This document shows positions 32,169-42,048 of a stretch of DNA of 64,000 nt, piece after piece. Source of the DNA: Megaustenia siamemsis (taxonomy: Eukaryota > Mollusca > Gastropoda > Stylommatophora > Ariophantidae). Every line of letters begins with the position of its first letter. Within the stretch, counting starts at the first letter, position 1. The stretch is taken from positions 62,518,552-62,582,551 of the forward strand of contig JAVIAB010000073.1 of NCBI GenBank assembly GCA_032433765.1, read 5' to 3'. A program made the translations under genes and the position numbers. Under the pieces are notes generated by a model. That model did not search any database. It had not been told where the DNA came from and was given only the letters and a program-made list of their open reading frames with translations.

Positions 32169-33216
32169 CAGGGTTGCCAACTGCTGTCGAAGTCAGTCCG
32201 CTAGACGAGCCAAAAATCCGCGATTTGCCAACAGATTTCAAAAAAATATTTCCTAAGTTTATTACTTAGGAAACTTACATTAATTTATTATTTATTTATG
32301 TACTATTATTATTATCTCGCATCCCCAAACTAAATGGGAAAGTAAATTTAAAGAAAATTAATTATTATTACGATTTGTAACAGTCACAACTAGAACTATA
32401 TTAATACATTTAGTAATTAAATTAATTTGGCAACATAAAAATAATTTTAAAGACAAAGAAATTACATACTCATATCAGTCCTAGGCATCATCTTCATCTA
32501 ATAAACAAATCCACTCTGATCTTGTGTCTGGCTGTCGTCTTCTCAACTTTCAGTTTTATATACAGCCATTGTTCCTATTTTGGCTAAAACTTTAGACTGT
32601 ATTTTATAATCCTTACAGCATTTATTAACACGGCCTAGACCTTCCCTTATTATGAAAAGAAGGTGCAACAGGCACACAACCAGATGCACCGGTTACAAAC
32701 CATTAGAAGAAACAGATAACCAAATCAATCAAACAGATAATCAAATCAATCAGAAGACCACAAGCCCCAAATCAGGGTGCCTTTCATTGTATGAATAGAT
32801 TGGAACATGTTATCATTATACGCCTCAGAGCAAGACACAATCGACTCCACATTCACATGTATTCAAAATTCAAGATCGGCACCTCAACTACATGTACATG
32901 TGTACAGGCGCCCCTACTCTACTCAAATACTCTACTAACTAAATTTTCTATTGGTCAGATCGAAAACGATAGAATGACATAGTAGGTACATGATTTTACT
33001 TTTCACATAAGCGCTACATACACTTCATTTGTGTTTTTACCACGATTATGGATATTTTTAGTTGATTGTCGTGATGAAAAAAATCCGCGATTTGCTGCTC
33101 TTATTTAAAATAAATCCGCTAGAAATTCCGCCAGGCGGATTACTTATTTTTTGCCTGCTAGAGGCTGATCCAGTTCCGCTAGATCTAGCGGAAAATCAGC
33201 TTGGTTGGCAACCCTG
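32169..33216. mobile_element. Non-autonomous hAT-like element
   Basis: The ends are CAGGGTTGCCAAC and GTTGGCAACCCTG, inverted repeats typical of hAT elements. They are flanked by 8-base direct repeats AATGGAAT (32161-32168) and AATGCAAT (33217-33224), one mismatch. Length is 1048 bases; no transposase is present. Inside is a C-terminal LINE-G fragment (about 32790-32930). Removing it restores the polymerase motif GFGKTMEF across the junction. Confidence 0.88.
32790..32935 (+). pseudogene. LINE-G C-terminal fragment inside hAT-like element
   Basis: RARHNRLHIHMYSKFKIGTS and CTCVQAPL match the C-terminal end at 31740-31830. Confidence 0.6.
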
Positions 33217-34018
33217 AATGCAATTTCTTCGTAAGCGCATCCGCTGGGCCTGATACGGGTCTCAGAGAGGAATAGAATGCAGCCGTTTAATAGCCGATCC
33301 GACTTACCACTCACGTAGAATATTTGAAAGGGGTTTGGTGACGATTTATAGTGTGAAAAACATGCTCAAGCTCAACCACCCAGTCTGTTTGGAGCGGCCT
33401 GATCTAAGTAAGCTCATAGTATACGATTTCTGGTACAACCAGATCAAGAGACAATACGGGGAGAAAGCGCAGCTCCTATACACAGACACGGAATGCCTAA
33501 TTGTTCAGGTGGAGACAGAAGACATAATATTATAAGGACATAAAAGCCAACGAGTCAGTCTATGATTTCAGTGACTACCCCAAAGACAATTCATGCGCAT
33601 AGCGAGTAAAAAGTTTGTAAGGCAATTTAAAGACGAATGCAACGGCCGCCCCTTAGTCGAGTTTGTGGGTCTCCGTCCAAAGATGTATAGCATTCTAGAG
33701 GCCGACAGAGGCGATAAGAAGTGAGCCAAGGAGTCTCTAGAGTCGTCGCGAAAAATGATGTGCGGCATCAGCTGTACAAGCAGTGTCTAGACTGTCGCAT
33801 GGAGATGTGGAATTAACAGGTAGCCATCAGAGCGAGGGGCAACAGATTGGGAGTGTCTATGAGCAGGTGAAAACTTTGTTCTCCCCTCAAGATACGAAAA
33901 AATGGATTTATGAAGATGAGATAACGCATCGGACGTTTGGCTATTGCTATATCAAAAAATTCAACCAGAGGTTACATGAGAAACCAGATGCTGAGATCTT
34001 TGCAGAGCTCGAGATGTG
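33217..34018 (+). pseudogene. Polinton DNA polymerase B, motif C and C-terminus
   Basis: Frames here give RLIADPTYHSRRIFERGLV, LIVYDFWYNQIKRQYGEKAQ, then LLYTDTECLIVQVETED. YTDTE is the motif C position (usually YTDTD), so one catalytic acid is replaced by a similar one. RPLVEFVGLRPKMYSILEAD is the conserved thumb segment. QVKTLFSPQDTKKWIYEDEI and THRTFGYCYI match the C-terminal end of Polinton polymerases. Stops at 33533 and 33724 and shifts in between kill it. It ends 20-40 bases from the convergent integrase. Confidence 0.85.
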
Positions 34019-34029
34019 AGAACCTTCTC

Positions 34030-34635
34030 CGGGGGCAATTGTGTCCCTTCTAAAGCAAGCATCAACGCTTCGCGCTCTAAATAACGAGCCGGGCCAACCT
34101 GCAAGTAGTAGAGAGCAGACTGGCCCTGTCTGTCTTACTTTTTTTTTTACACAATTAACTGTCAAAGACCACGCAGGATCTGTAGAGCGCCGTCGCCCAC
34201 CCTCCAACTCACCAGGCTGGTACAAACAACTTACCCTTGCATCAGACGGGATAGCTCTTCGAGACAAATCGAGCGCCCAGGAATCACAGCGGAAGGTTTT
34301 GCTGTCACCCTGACAGTTTAATAGCATCCACAGGCTTCTTTCAGATCAGACTGGTCACTTCCTTGTCCTGTGCAGCTTCATCAGCAAGCAGTCGAGACAC
34401 CCATTCTGTCGAAATCGTTCAACGAACGCCTGGTGTCGGTGGACATTCACACGACTGCGTCTTACTATAGTCCCATATTTCGCCAGGATTTTCGAAACTT
34501 CCCTCATGAATTCATGCTCAGGATCGATCTGGATGAGCTTCGGTCATCTAAGATGGCTTCATTTGTATATCCTCTCGAAGGCTCGCCACCTCTGTAGAGA
34601 CCTTCGAAGTCCTAGAGTTACTGGAAGTGGGTTGC
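34030..34635 (-). pseudogene. Polinton integrase, C-terminal half
   Basis: The - strand encodes the downstream part of a retrovirus-like integrase: IQIDPEHEFMREVSKILAKY (second catalytic D), then RRSRVNVHRHQAFVERF (catalytic E, VERF), and KKPVDAIKLSG. The C-terminal domain follows: ARVSCLYQPGELEGGRRRST and DPAWSL. Frame breaks occur between blocks. The intact enzyme would join the Polinton DNA ends to the host chromosome. The first catalytic D lies in a fragment of opposite orientation next door. Confidence 0.78.
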
Positions 34636-34639
34636 AGTT

Positions 34640-34885
34640 ATCAAAAAGCTCGCTACGGCGGCCCACGTATCCGACCTAGCAGGTTGCTTGGAATGGTTGT
34701 AAAAAATAGGCTATCTGGCGGATATATTTACCAGCCCCTCGTTACATACCACGACCAATATTTGATATGTCTGAGTCGAACAAGGTTCATCAGGCGGATT
34801 TACTTTTCTTACTCGATGATGTGGGTAGGCGAAGATATGTATATGCTTTGACTGTGGTGGATGTGGCTAGCGAATCATAGGAACA
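34640..34885 (+). pseudogene. Polinton integrase, N-terminal half, inverted
   Basis: The + strand encodes AIWRIYLPAPRYIPRPIFDM, then SNKVHQADLLFLLDDVGRRR and YALTVVDVASES. QADLLFL holds the first catalytic D of the integrase core. It should precede the 34030-34635 part on the same strand, but it lies in the opposite orientation. The polypeptide ends at a stop at 34883. Confidence 0.78.
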
Positions 34886-34887
34886 AG

Positions 34888-35214
34888 AGGTATGTTTTAC
34901 AGCACTCAGAAACAAATGACAAATAAACAACAACAAAAATATATGGTCCGAAGCAGGTTTGAACCGGTACTCCTTGGCACTGCGCCTTGCTATGAGAAGC
35001 TATATAGGGTAGGGCTGAATACTTGCGTTGCAGACAAACATCCAGTCTAAACCACTGGAAATTACTATTCGCGCTATTTCGTCCTAAATGTTTGTCTGCA
35101 ACGCAAGTATTCAGCCCTACCCTATTCGGGAAATACTTGTCTTAACAGGGAAAAATACAGATACACAATGTATTTCCGAGCTGTGATCGTAGCCTTATGC
35201 TATAGTCATGAGAA
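34888..35214. repeat. Foldback SINE unit with 40-bp hairpin
   Basis: The first part (- strand) has the tRNA-like head seen at 38.7-39.7 kb (GGTTTGAACCGGTACTCCTT). The next part has inverted repeats: GGTAGGGCTGAATACTTGCG, then TTGCAGACAAACAT at 35010-35043, and its inverse at 35092-35125. This gives a perfect hairpin of about 35 bases. It ends with TATGCTATAGTCATGAGA, as in the other copies. Confidence 0.65.
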
Positions 35215-35420
35215 CAAATAAAAAAATAAAAAATTGTATGTAAGAAGCTTTACGTGATAAGTGGACGACACAGACTAAACAACGTTTCGGCCCAATAGAC
35301 CTTCATCAGGAACAAACAAAAAAACACACGCACAAAACTAATAACGAAACAACCAAAACAAAAACAATCAAAATGTGTTAAAGAAAACAAAATTATCTAT
35401 CCTGTCATAACAAAAGGAAA
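35215..35420 (-). mobile_element. Penelope-like terminal remnant with hammerhead-like core
   Basis: On the - strand the sequence CCTGATGAAGGTCTATTGGG, CCGAAACGTTGTT has a hammerhead-type core: CTGATGA, a possible GGTC/GGCC stem and GAAAC. An extra A between core and stem and a GTT in place of GTC weigh against activity. The family differs from the 795 and 52.5 kb copies. Confidence 0.42.
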
Positions 35421-35600
35421 TAGCAACCAAGTTCGGTTGTCGTGAACGTAGAGAAACGTGCAGAAATGTGCGGAAATGCACACAAACCAGTTCACGTTCA
35501 CGACAGCCGCACTTGATTGCCGTACAAGTGCAGTGTCCAGGCAATCGAGCATCAAGATCTGTCACCGTCGATTATAAAGAATAGGTCAACACGTCATCGA
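35421..35600. other. Imperfect hairpin, possible Penelope-like 3' sequence
   Basis: GGTTGTCGTGAACGT (35433-35447) is the inverse of ACGTTCACGACAGC (35492-35507). About 45 bases lie between. No protein domain is recognised. Confidence 0.4.
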
Positions 35601-35609
35601 GGCGGGATG

Positions 35610-36020
35610 TCAAAATCCTGCTATAGGCTGAAAGCCTCATGTCCGAGGGTTGAAAACAAATAAGTGCTCCCCGAGAAAGCCAAAACATTAACAATCGCTC
35701 CACCAACTATTATTACAACCGACGCTATTTGGAATTATCACGATGTGGTAATTTTTTACTTCAAAATGTCCGCCGGGATGATGTCCTGCTTCAGTAGTAT
35801 ATCCTTCACGGCCATTGCGCGGCAATATCCACCACAACCATACCCGTATCGTGTATATTGAGATCGAGCAAGGGTATAGTCGCCATCTTGAAAAGCTCCT
35901 TTGTAACCTTCTTGCAGCCTGCGGCCAGGCCGGTGTCAACGGCACTATGGTACAGTGCGTTGACGAATACCTTTCCATCAGTAAATGGGGTAAGTCATCA
36001 GAAGGTTTGCTATTCCATAT
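35610..36020 (-). pseudogene. Conserved Polinton-type gene with hydrophobic Gly-rich segment
   Basis: On the - strand, DGDYTLARSQYTRYGYGGYC leads into MAVKDILLKQDIIPADILK, and after stops IVGGAIVNVLAFSGSTYLFS and TLG. A segment of the form GGAxVNxLAFxGSNxLFxxLG is characteristic of a conserved, poorly understood gene in Polintons. The hydrophobic stretch could span a membrane. It follows the integrase on the same strand. LINE-B interrupts upstream at about 36021. Function unknown to me. Confidence 0.5.
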
Positions 36021-38043
36021 AAAAAGACACCACATGGAAATACATCAAAGAAAGAAGAGAAGCGAAGAGAGCCATGACTAATGTAAAGACAGATCTTGGA
36101 AAGGTTCTGGCAAAAGCAACATACAAAGAATTAGACAACAAAGTGAAAAGTTCGGCAAGAAGAGATACAAGAGCTTATATAGACAACTTGGCAGAGAAAG
36201 CAGAGACAGCTGCAATTACAGGAGACAGCAGAACTCTTTATACTGTACAAAAGATGCTGACAAACACCTATACATCCAGTGGAACACCAATTCTAGACAA
36301 ATCTGGATTAATGCTAACAACAAGCGCAGACATAAAAGCCCGTTGGGCGGAACACTTCAAAGAAATTCTTAACCGTCCACTACCTCACAGTTTAATAGAT
36401 TTTGAAGCTGAAACACCAGCAGCAGAATTAGATGTAAATTTAGATGACTTCACCTTGAGTGAAATAGAAACCACCTTAAAGCTAATGACCAATAACAAGG
36501 CTGCTGGAGAGGATAAGTTAACAGCTGAGATCCTCAAGGCAATTGATAGCCATAATTTAATACATCTCCAAAAAATGTTCAACATCATTTGGAAAACAGA
36601 GAAGACGCCTCATAAATGGAAAAAAGGAATCATTGTTAAGATCCCAAAAAAGGGCAATCTTAGAGATTGTAACAATTGGAGAGGCGTGACACTTTTGTCA
36701 GTTGCCTCAAAATTATTCTGTAAAATCATCCTAAATAGAATAAAGGATTCAATAGATACAGTAATGCGTGAAGAACAGGCTGGGTTTAGAAAAGGGAGAA
36801 GCTGTCTTGACCACATTTTCACTCTACGACTTATATTGGAGGAACACATTGAAAAGCAAAAACCTTTTGTACTTAACATCATCGACTTCAAAAAAGCATT
36901 TGATAGTATTCATAGAGATTCTTTGTGGAAAATTCTGAAGCAATATGGCTTACCATCAAAAATCATAAATATTATCAAAGACATGTATGATGGTTACACA
37001 TGTGCAGTTCGAACAGAGGAAGGACTGAGCGAATGTTTCCCAATAGAAACTGGGGTTAAACAAGGATGTATTTTATCGCCCTTGTTATTTGGAATTGTTA
37101 TGGACTTCATAATGAAGAAATGCTGCACTGGTAATAAAGGCATCGAATGGATACAAGGAGACCATTTGGAGGACCTGGACTTTGCTGATGACATAGTTCT
37201 CATCAGCAATCAGATAAAAACGATGCAGGAAAACACAAATGAACTATCATCAATAGCCAGCAAAATTGGGCTTGAGGTCAATCATGAAAAGACTAAAGTC
37301 ATGAAAAGTTTAATTCCAACAAGTGACAAAATATACATGGAAAACAAACCAGTAGAAGAGATCGATCACTTCATCTATCTTGGAAGTCACATTGATCGAG
37401 AAGGGGATACAAGCAAAGAAATTAGAATCAGACTGGCTAAAGCAGCAATGTCTTTCAGAAGCCTTGAAAAGTTGTGGAAATCAAAACTCATTAGCACAAA
37501 CACAAAACTTAGGCTATTCAAATCAAATGTACTATCAACCCTTACGTATGCGTGTGAAAGCTGGAAAACAACAAGAGATATAGAAACAAAGTCGAACGCA
37601 TTCGAAAATAAATGTCTAAGGAAAATACTTGGTATAGAATGGAACGAATTCAAAACAAACGAGGAAATTAGAGAAATCTCCAATCAACCACTAATATCTT
37701 CAGTAATAAAGAAAAGACGATGGTCATACGTTGGACATGTGATGAGAAGAGATAATAATCGAATAGCAAAGCAAGCCCTCATATGGGAAACAACAGGTAA
37801 AAGAAAAGAGGAAGACCCAGGGAGACACTGAGAAGAACATTGATGAGAGAGGCAAGAGCAGCAGGAATCGGCTCCCTCAATGAGATAGAACTGCTTGCAC
37901 AGAACAGAGACAGATGGCGAGATTTGATAAAATATCTTTAAAAGAAAACTGCTAGAACAAAAATTCATATAGGAGAAGGTGTATCTTGGTCTACGCCCTA
38001 TGGGCCGGTTACGGCTCGAAAGGTCAATAGATAGATAGATAGT
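36021..38043 (+). mobile_element. LINE-B copy 1
   Basis: A 5'-truncated LINE with a nearly intact RT ORF. Its 3' UTR (TACGCCCTATGGGCCGGTTA, CGGCTCGAAAGGTCAATAG) ends in (ATAG)n at 38021-38042. The same 3' end occurs at 57000-57057 and 52695 (-). Possible target words are TATTCCATATA on the left and TCTTCAATATA on the right, too diverged to be sure. It sits between two Polinton-type gene pieces. Confidence 0.82.
36074..37831 (+). CDS. LINE-B reverse transcriptase, 585 codons, C-terminal frameshift
   Basis: This is the longest ORF in the window. It encodes RT for target-primed reverse transcription of the LINE RNA. RT motifs run in order: LMTNNKAAGEDKLTAEILKA (~residues 145-165), RGVTLLSVASKLFCKIILNR (~215), EEQAGFRKGRSCLDHIFTLR, NIIDFKKAFDSIHRDSLWKI (catalytic D), ETGVKQGCILSPLLFGIVMD, LEDLDFADDIVLISNQIKTM (FADD), and HFIYLGSHIDREGDTSKEI. 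A C-terminal cysteine/basic region follows (SYVGHVMRRDNNRIAKQALI). It ends early at EEDPGRH, because AAGAAAAGAGG here reads AAGAAAAAGAGG in the other two copies. The natural frame would extend another 40 or so codons. Sense codons upstream of M1 (WKYIKERREAKRA) show the start is internal. Confidence 0.9.
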   Translation: MTNVKTDLGKVLAKATYKELDNKVKSSARRDTRAYIDNLAEKAETAAITGDSRTLYTVQKMLTNTYTSSGTPILDKSGLMLTTSADIKARWAEHFKEILNRPLPHSLIDFEAETPAAELDVNLDDFTLSEIETTLKLMTNNKAAGEDKLTAEILKAIDSHNLIHLQKMFNIIWKTEKTPHKWKKGIIVKIPKKGNLRDCNNWRGVTLLSVASKLFCKIILNRIKDSIDTVMREEQAGFRKGRSCLDHIFTLRLILEEHIEKQKPFVLNIIDFKKAFDSIHRDSLWKILKQYGLPSKIINIIKDMYDGYTCAVRTEEGLSECFPIETGVKQGCILSPLLFGIVMDFIMKKCCTGNKGIEWIQGDHLEDLDFADDIVLISNQIKTMQENTNELSSIASKIGLEVNHEKTKVMKSLIPTSDKIYMENKPVEEIDHFIYLGSHIDREGDTSKEIRIRLAKAAMSFRSLEKLWKSKLISTNTKLRLFKSNVLSTLTYACESWKTTRDIETKSNAFENKCLRKILGIEWNEFKTNEEIREISNQPLISSVIKKRRWSYVGHVMRRDNNRIAKQALIWETTGKRKEEDPGRH

Positions 38044-38049
38044 CTTCAA

Positions 38050-38652
38050 TATAGGTTGGTGTTTTGCTTATCAATTCTTGTTCTGTTGCCGTACAAATTG
38101 CTCTGCTGTTGCAACTGCATCGGTTTGAGTGTTTCGCTTATGGTACCATACGCATAATGTAACCAGATTTCCCATTACAATGTAAAGAGTAAACCTGTAG
38201 ACCCAGTTCGCCGCTCCACTACCATATTTGGTAGTTGTGTCGCGGCTTTCTTCATGTATCACATTGTCTGACTTATGTGAAACATGCGCAGCAGGTTCAG
38301 GCTCCAGAAACTATGCCTTAGCATTGAGTAGTGTGGTCACTTGCAGTGCTTTCCGAGCTGGCGCCTAAGATGTAAGACTTTTTTGGGGTCTTTAACAACC
38401 CTCCTCTTGGTCGCCGCAACTGTTTGCTGTGGTGTCTCCTCCTATGCGATCACCTCTAACGGTACCTCCTGTGTGGTCATTGTTAGCGCGTGTGCGCACA
38501 TTTATGTGCGAATTTGCAATGTTTAACTGTGGTGAGAGTGGCGGTGAGCGGTGCTAAGTACATACCATATTTGGGGTATAATTTACATATGACTCAGCTA
38601 ATGGCGTGCTCAACAAATGGGTCAGTTTCTATGTCCGCAGCCAGCGACACAG
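38050..38652 (-). pseudogene. Polinton-type structural gene, downstream part
   Basis: On the - strand the frames encode ETDPFVEHAIS, then VICKLYPKYGMYLAPLTATL followed by TTVKHC. Farther down come KDPKKVLHLRRQLGKHC and, in 38071-38262, WVYRFTLYIVMGNLVTLCVW (a likely membrane segment) followed by YHKRNTQTDAVATAEQFVRQ. These follow the piece at 39742-40030 across the foldback insertion. Strand and position between integrase and capsid genes suggest Polinton genes. I cannot name the products. Confidence 0.45.
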
Positions 38653-39741
38653 CTTACTATCCATGGGTACAAATAATAATACATAAATATTATTATATGG
38701 GGAACTTCCGAGGCGATAATAGGGAATAATAGAACAAAGAAGTATGTGTTAGCACTCGGAAAAATTGACAGACAAACAACAATAGAAAAAACGAAGAACA
38801 ATATATGGTCCGAAGTGGGATCGAACCCGTACTCAGTGGCACCGCGCCTTGCCACGAGAAGCCGAACGCTTGGTACACTGCCACGCAGCCAACTAAAAAA
38901 TTGGCTATTGCAGTAGTGTCTTCCACGAAAGGCGATCTCAATGACTATAGCATAGGGTAACGATCACAGACCGGAAATAAATTGTATATTTGTACTTTCC
39001 TATTAATGCAAGTATCTCCCAGTAGGGCTGAATACTTGTGTTGTAGACAAACATTTATTGGACGAAACAGCACGAATAGTAGTTCCCAGGAAGACACTAC
39101 TGCAATAGCCAATTTTTTAGTTGGCTGCGTGGCAGTGTACCAAGCGTTCGGCTTCTCGTGGCAAGGCGCGGTGCCACTGAGTACGGGTTCGATCCCACTT
39201 CGGACCATATATTGTTCTTCGTTTTTTTCTATTGTTGTTTGTCTGTCAATTTTTCCGAGTGCTAACACATACTTCTTTGTTCTATTATTCCCTATTATCG
39301 CCTCGGAAGTTCCCCATATAATAATATTTATGTATTATTATTTGTACCCAGTATATAAACTGGGAACTACTATTCGTGCTGTTTCGTCCAATAAATGTTT
39401 GTCTACAACACAAGTATTCAGCCCTACTGGGAGATACTTGCATTAATAGGAAAGTACAAATATACAATTTATTTCCGGTCTGTGATCGTTACCCTATGCT
39501 ATAGTCATTGAGATCGCCTTTCGTGGAAGACACTACTGCAATAGCCAATTTTTTAGTTGGCTGCGTGGCAGTGTACCAAGCGTTCGGCTTCTCGTGGCAA
39601 GGCGCGGTGCCACTGAGTACGGGTTCGATCCCACTTCGGACCATATATTGTTCTTCGTTTTTTTCTATTGTTGTTTGTCTGTCAATTTTTCCGAGTGCTA
39701 ACACATACTTCTTTGTTCTATTATTCCTTACTATCCATGGG
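38653..39741. mobile_element. Composite of inverted and direct SINE units with 15-bp TSD
   Basis: CTTACTATCCATGGG occurs at 38653-38667 and 39727-39741. Between them lie 1059 bases made of two modules. Module Q has the tRNA-like head and ends at TTTGTACCCA. Module P runs from ACTACTATTCGTGCTGTTTC to CGCCTTTCGTG. The order is Q(-) 38668-38930, P(-) 38931-39091, Q(+) 39092-39349, P(+) 39357-39526, Q(+) 39527-39726 (truncated). The Q head has TGGCTGCGTGG (A box with one mismatch) and GGTTCGATCCC (B box). Confidence 0.82.
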
Positions 39742-40085
39742 CAAGAACAAGCTAGCTATTGCTGTATACAACCGTATTGCAGCCATTCCCAAAGTTTTTG
39801 TAATCATGGTTCCTAATCTCACTTCGTTTCTCACGGAAAGCTTGTCAATCTCTTGATCGGTCATGCCTTCTATCTGTTCCACAGTCAGGGTTCGGACTTT
39901 ATATTGCCTGGCACGACCTCCTACAGCCAGAGCGGCGTATGGTCATTCGCAGGTACGACAGCTGCAGTTTCTGCGTTCTGAGGGTCAATAACTGATCGAG
40001 TAATTCTTCACACAATGTTAATCTTTTTAGTCTAACATAAAGTGTGTATAGATGACCATACTCAAGTACTACCACAGAAGAATGC
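39742..40085 (-). pseudogene. Polinton-type structural gene, upstream part
   Basis: The - strand reads PYAALAVGGRARQYKVRTLT, VEQIEGMTDQEIDKLSVRNE, then VRLGTMITKTLGMAAIRLYT and AIASLFLPMDS, which would go on into 38652 if the foldback composite were removed. A hydrophobic/helical end is visible. It begins 20-300 bases from LINE-E. I recognise it only by its place among Polinton genes. Confidence 0.45.
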
Positions 40086-40089
40086 ATAA

Positions 40090-41937
40090 GAAACACGCGT
40101 TTGTTGTGGTTGACAGACAATAACTACAGAATATTGCGAAGCTATATGCCTCACACATGCTTTGGAGACATAAGAAACAGACTGATAGTCTTAAGTATGA
40201 GCATCATCATCATCATCATCATCATCAGCTGCCGTCTCCGCAGCGAAGGTTGGCTACCATGGATCGCCATTCCACTCTGTTTCTTGCTTTGATGGTGCAG
40301 GCTGTCATAGATTTTCTTGTCCATCTTTTGATGTTACCCGTCCATGTTAGTATAGGCAGCTCTGCTTCTTTTACCTTGTATTTTCCCTTCCAATATTACT
40401 TTTCCCTTACAAATTACATTCAAATCTATGCACCATGCAACAACAATGAAAGAGACAGCGAAGAATTCTACGACACATTGAATGAAATCATTAATAAGAT
40501 TGACGAAAGCGACGACATGTTAGTTATGGGGGATTTTAATGGAAGGCTTGGGAAACGCAACAGTGAGAACAGGGATATCTTAGGACCTTTTGGTCAAAAC
40601 AACTGAAATAAACGAAAATGGAAGCAGACTGCTGGAACTATGCAATCAAAATTATTTATTTATCACCAACACATTCTTCAAACACAGAGAGTCGCAAGTA
40701 TACACCTGGTACAAATGGAATGACACACCATGCAGAAGCCAGATAGATTTTATACTAACAAGACAACAGAACAAGAAAAGAGTAACCGACAGTAGAGCAA
40801 TCCTAAATATTACAGATGACACGAATCACAAGATGGTTATGATCACACTAAGACAGACAAAAATAAAGAGAATATACGAAAACAAACAAAAGAAGTGAAA
40901 AGAACAGACAATAAAAATAAAACAATTAAAAGATCAAGAAACAAGGAAAACCCTAGAAGAAAAACTAACAGAGGAATTCAAGAAACTCCCTAACGAAGTA
41001 TGCACAGTAGAAGAAGAGTGGAAACAATTTAAGGAAACAGTAACCAACATCTCTAAAACAGTTTGTGGAACGAAGCTAAGAACAAGAGAAGGGAAAAAGA
41101 GCACCCCATGGTGGAACGAAACAGTCAGAGAAGCAATTAAAGAAAAGAAGAAACTGCTTAAAAATTGGAGGGAGAACAAGAGCCAAGAAAAATATGCCTT
41201 AGTTCGAAAAAAGAGTTAACATTTTGATCAAAGAAGCTAAGCAAAAGAATTGGACAGTATTCGGACAAAACATGAGCAGGGACTTCAAGACAGCCACAAG
41301 AGATTTCTACAAAGCAGTAAAAGCCACAAGAGCGAGAAAAGAAAACCATGATCCTACTGAGCTGATAAATGACAAAGACGGACAGCCATTATCAAATAAC
41401 CAATGTATGCAACAGAGATGGAAAGAATATTTTGAAGACCTGTTAAACATACCAACTATCCAATAAAACAACAAAAACCACGCTAGAACTCACAAATACT
41501 GAACCCTACATCATGAAAGAGGAAATCGAAGAAGTAATCAAATATGCACCAAGAAATAAAGCACTGGGGATAGATAACATACCAATATAAATAATAGCAG
41601 CAGCAGGAGAAACAGGAGTGCAATGGCTGCACAGAATATTTAATGCAGCATGGCACCAACAACAAGTCCCAGAAGACTGGCAACAGGCAATCATCATACC
41701 AATATGGAAAAAGAAAGGTAGCAAAGAGACTGCAATCAATATAGAGGTATATATCTTCTCAGCAATGTAGGAAAGCTATACGCCAAAATCTTGGAAAAAA
41801 GGCTCAGACCAATAATAGAACTACAGTTAAGCGATTCTCAAATGGGGTTCCGAAAAAAACAAAGGATGTACTGACGCACTATTCACATTAAAACAAGCGT
41901 GCAGAAAAAACGACAGAGTACAATCAAAACTTATACA
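40090..41937 (+). pseudogene. LINE-E (RTE-type), endonuclease and start of RT
   Basis: Frames encode a LINE endonuclease: CFGDIRNRLIVLSM (before a LINE-C insert at 40199-40408), then YIQIYAPCNNNERDSEEFYD, DMLVMGDFNGRLGKRN (catalytic DFN), and INENGSRLLELCNQNYLFIT, TWYKWNDTPCRSQIDFIL. A linker (STPWWNETVREAIKEKKKLL) leads to the RT start (FEDLLNIPTIQ, and PLSDSQMGFRK-like after stops). At 41937 LINE-F interrupts. The rest is at 48804-49870. Confidence 0.8.
40199..40408 (-). mobile_element. LINE-C 3' end fragment inside LINE-E
   Basis: The + strand starts with (CAT)n at 40202-40226 and goes on with GCTGCCGTCTCCGCAGCGAA, matching the inverse of the LINE-C 3' end at 45073-45260. The trinucleotide tail is at the + strand start, so the element is on the - strand. 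Confidence 0.75.
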
Positions 41938-42048
41938 AGGGGGGGGGGGGGGTGTGGAGTGATGTCCGCTCTTGACATCACCAAAAGGTATTTGAAGCGT
42001 TCATAGCCTCTCATTTGCCAGGCTCAGTGGATATCGGATGACAAAACC

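Noticed and set aside
35283..35315. Calling an active hammerhead ribozyme
   Set aside because: An extra A lies between the core and stem II, the cleavage triplet would be GTT, and stem I is not evident. Kept only as hammerhead-like.
39115..39210. Functional tRNA gene in module Q
   Set aside because: It is present in all Q modules in both orientations with a common non-tRNA flank; no acceptor stem pairing is evident.
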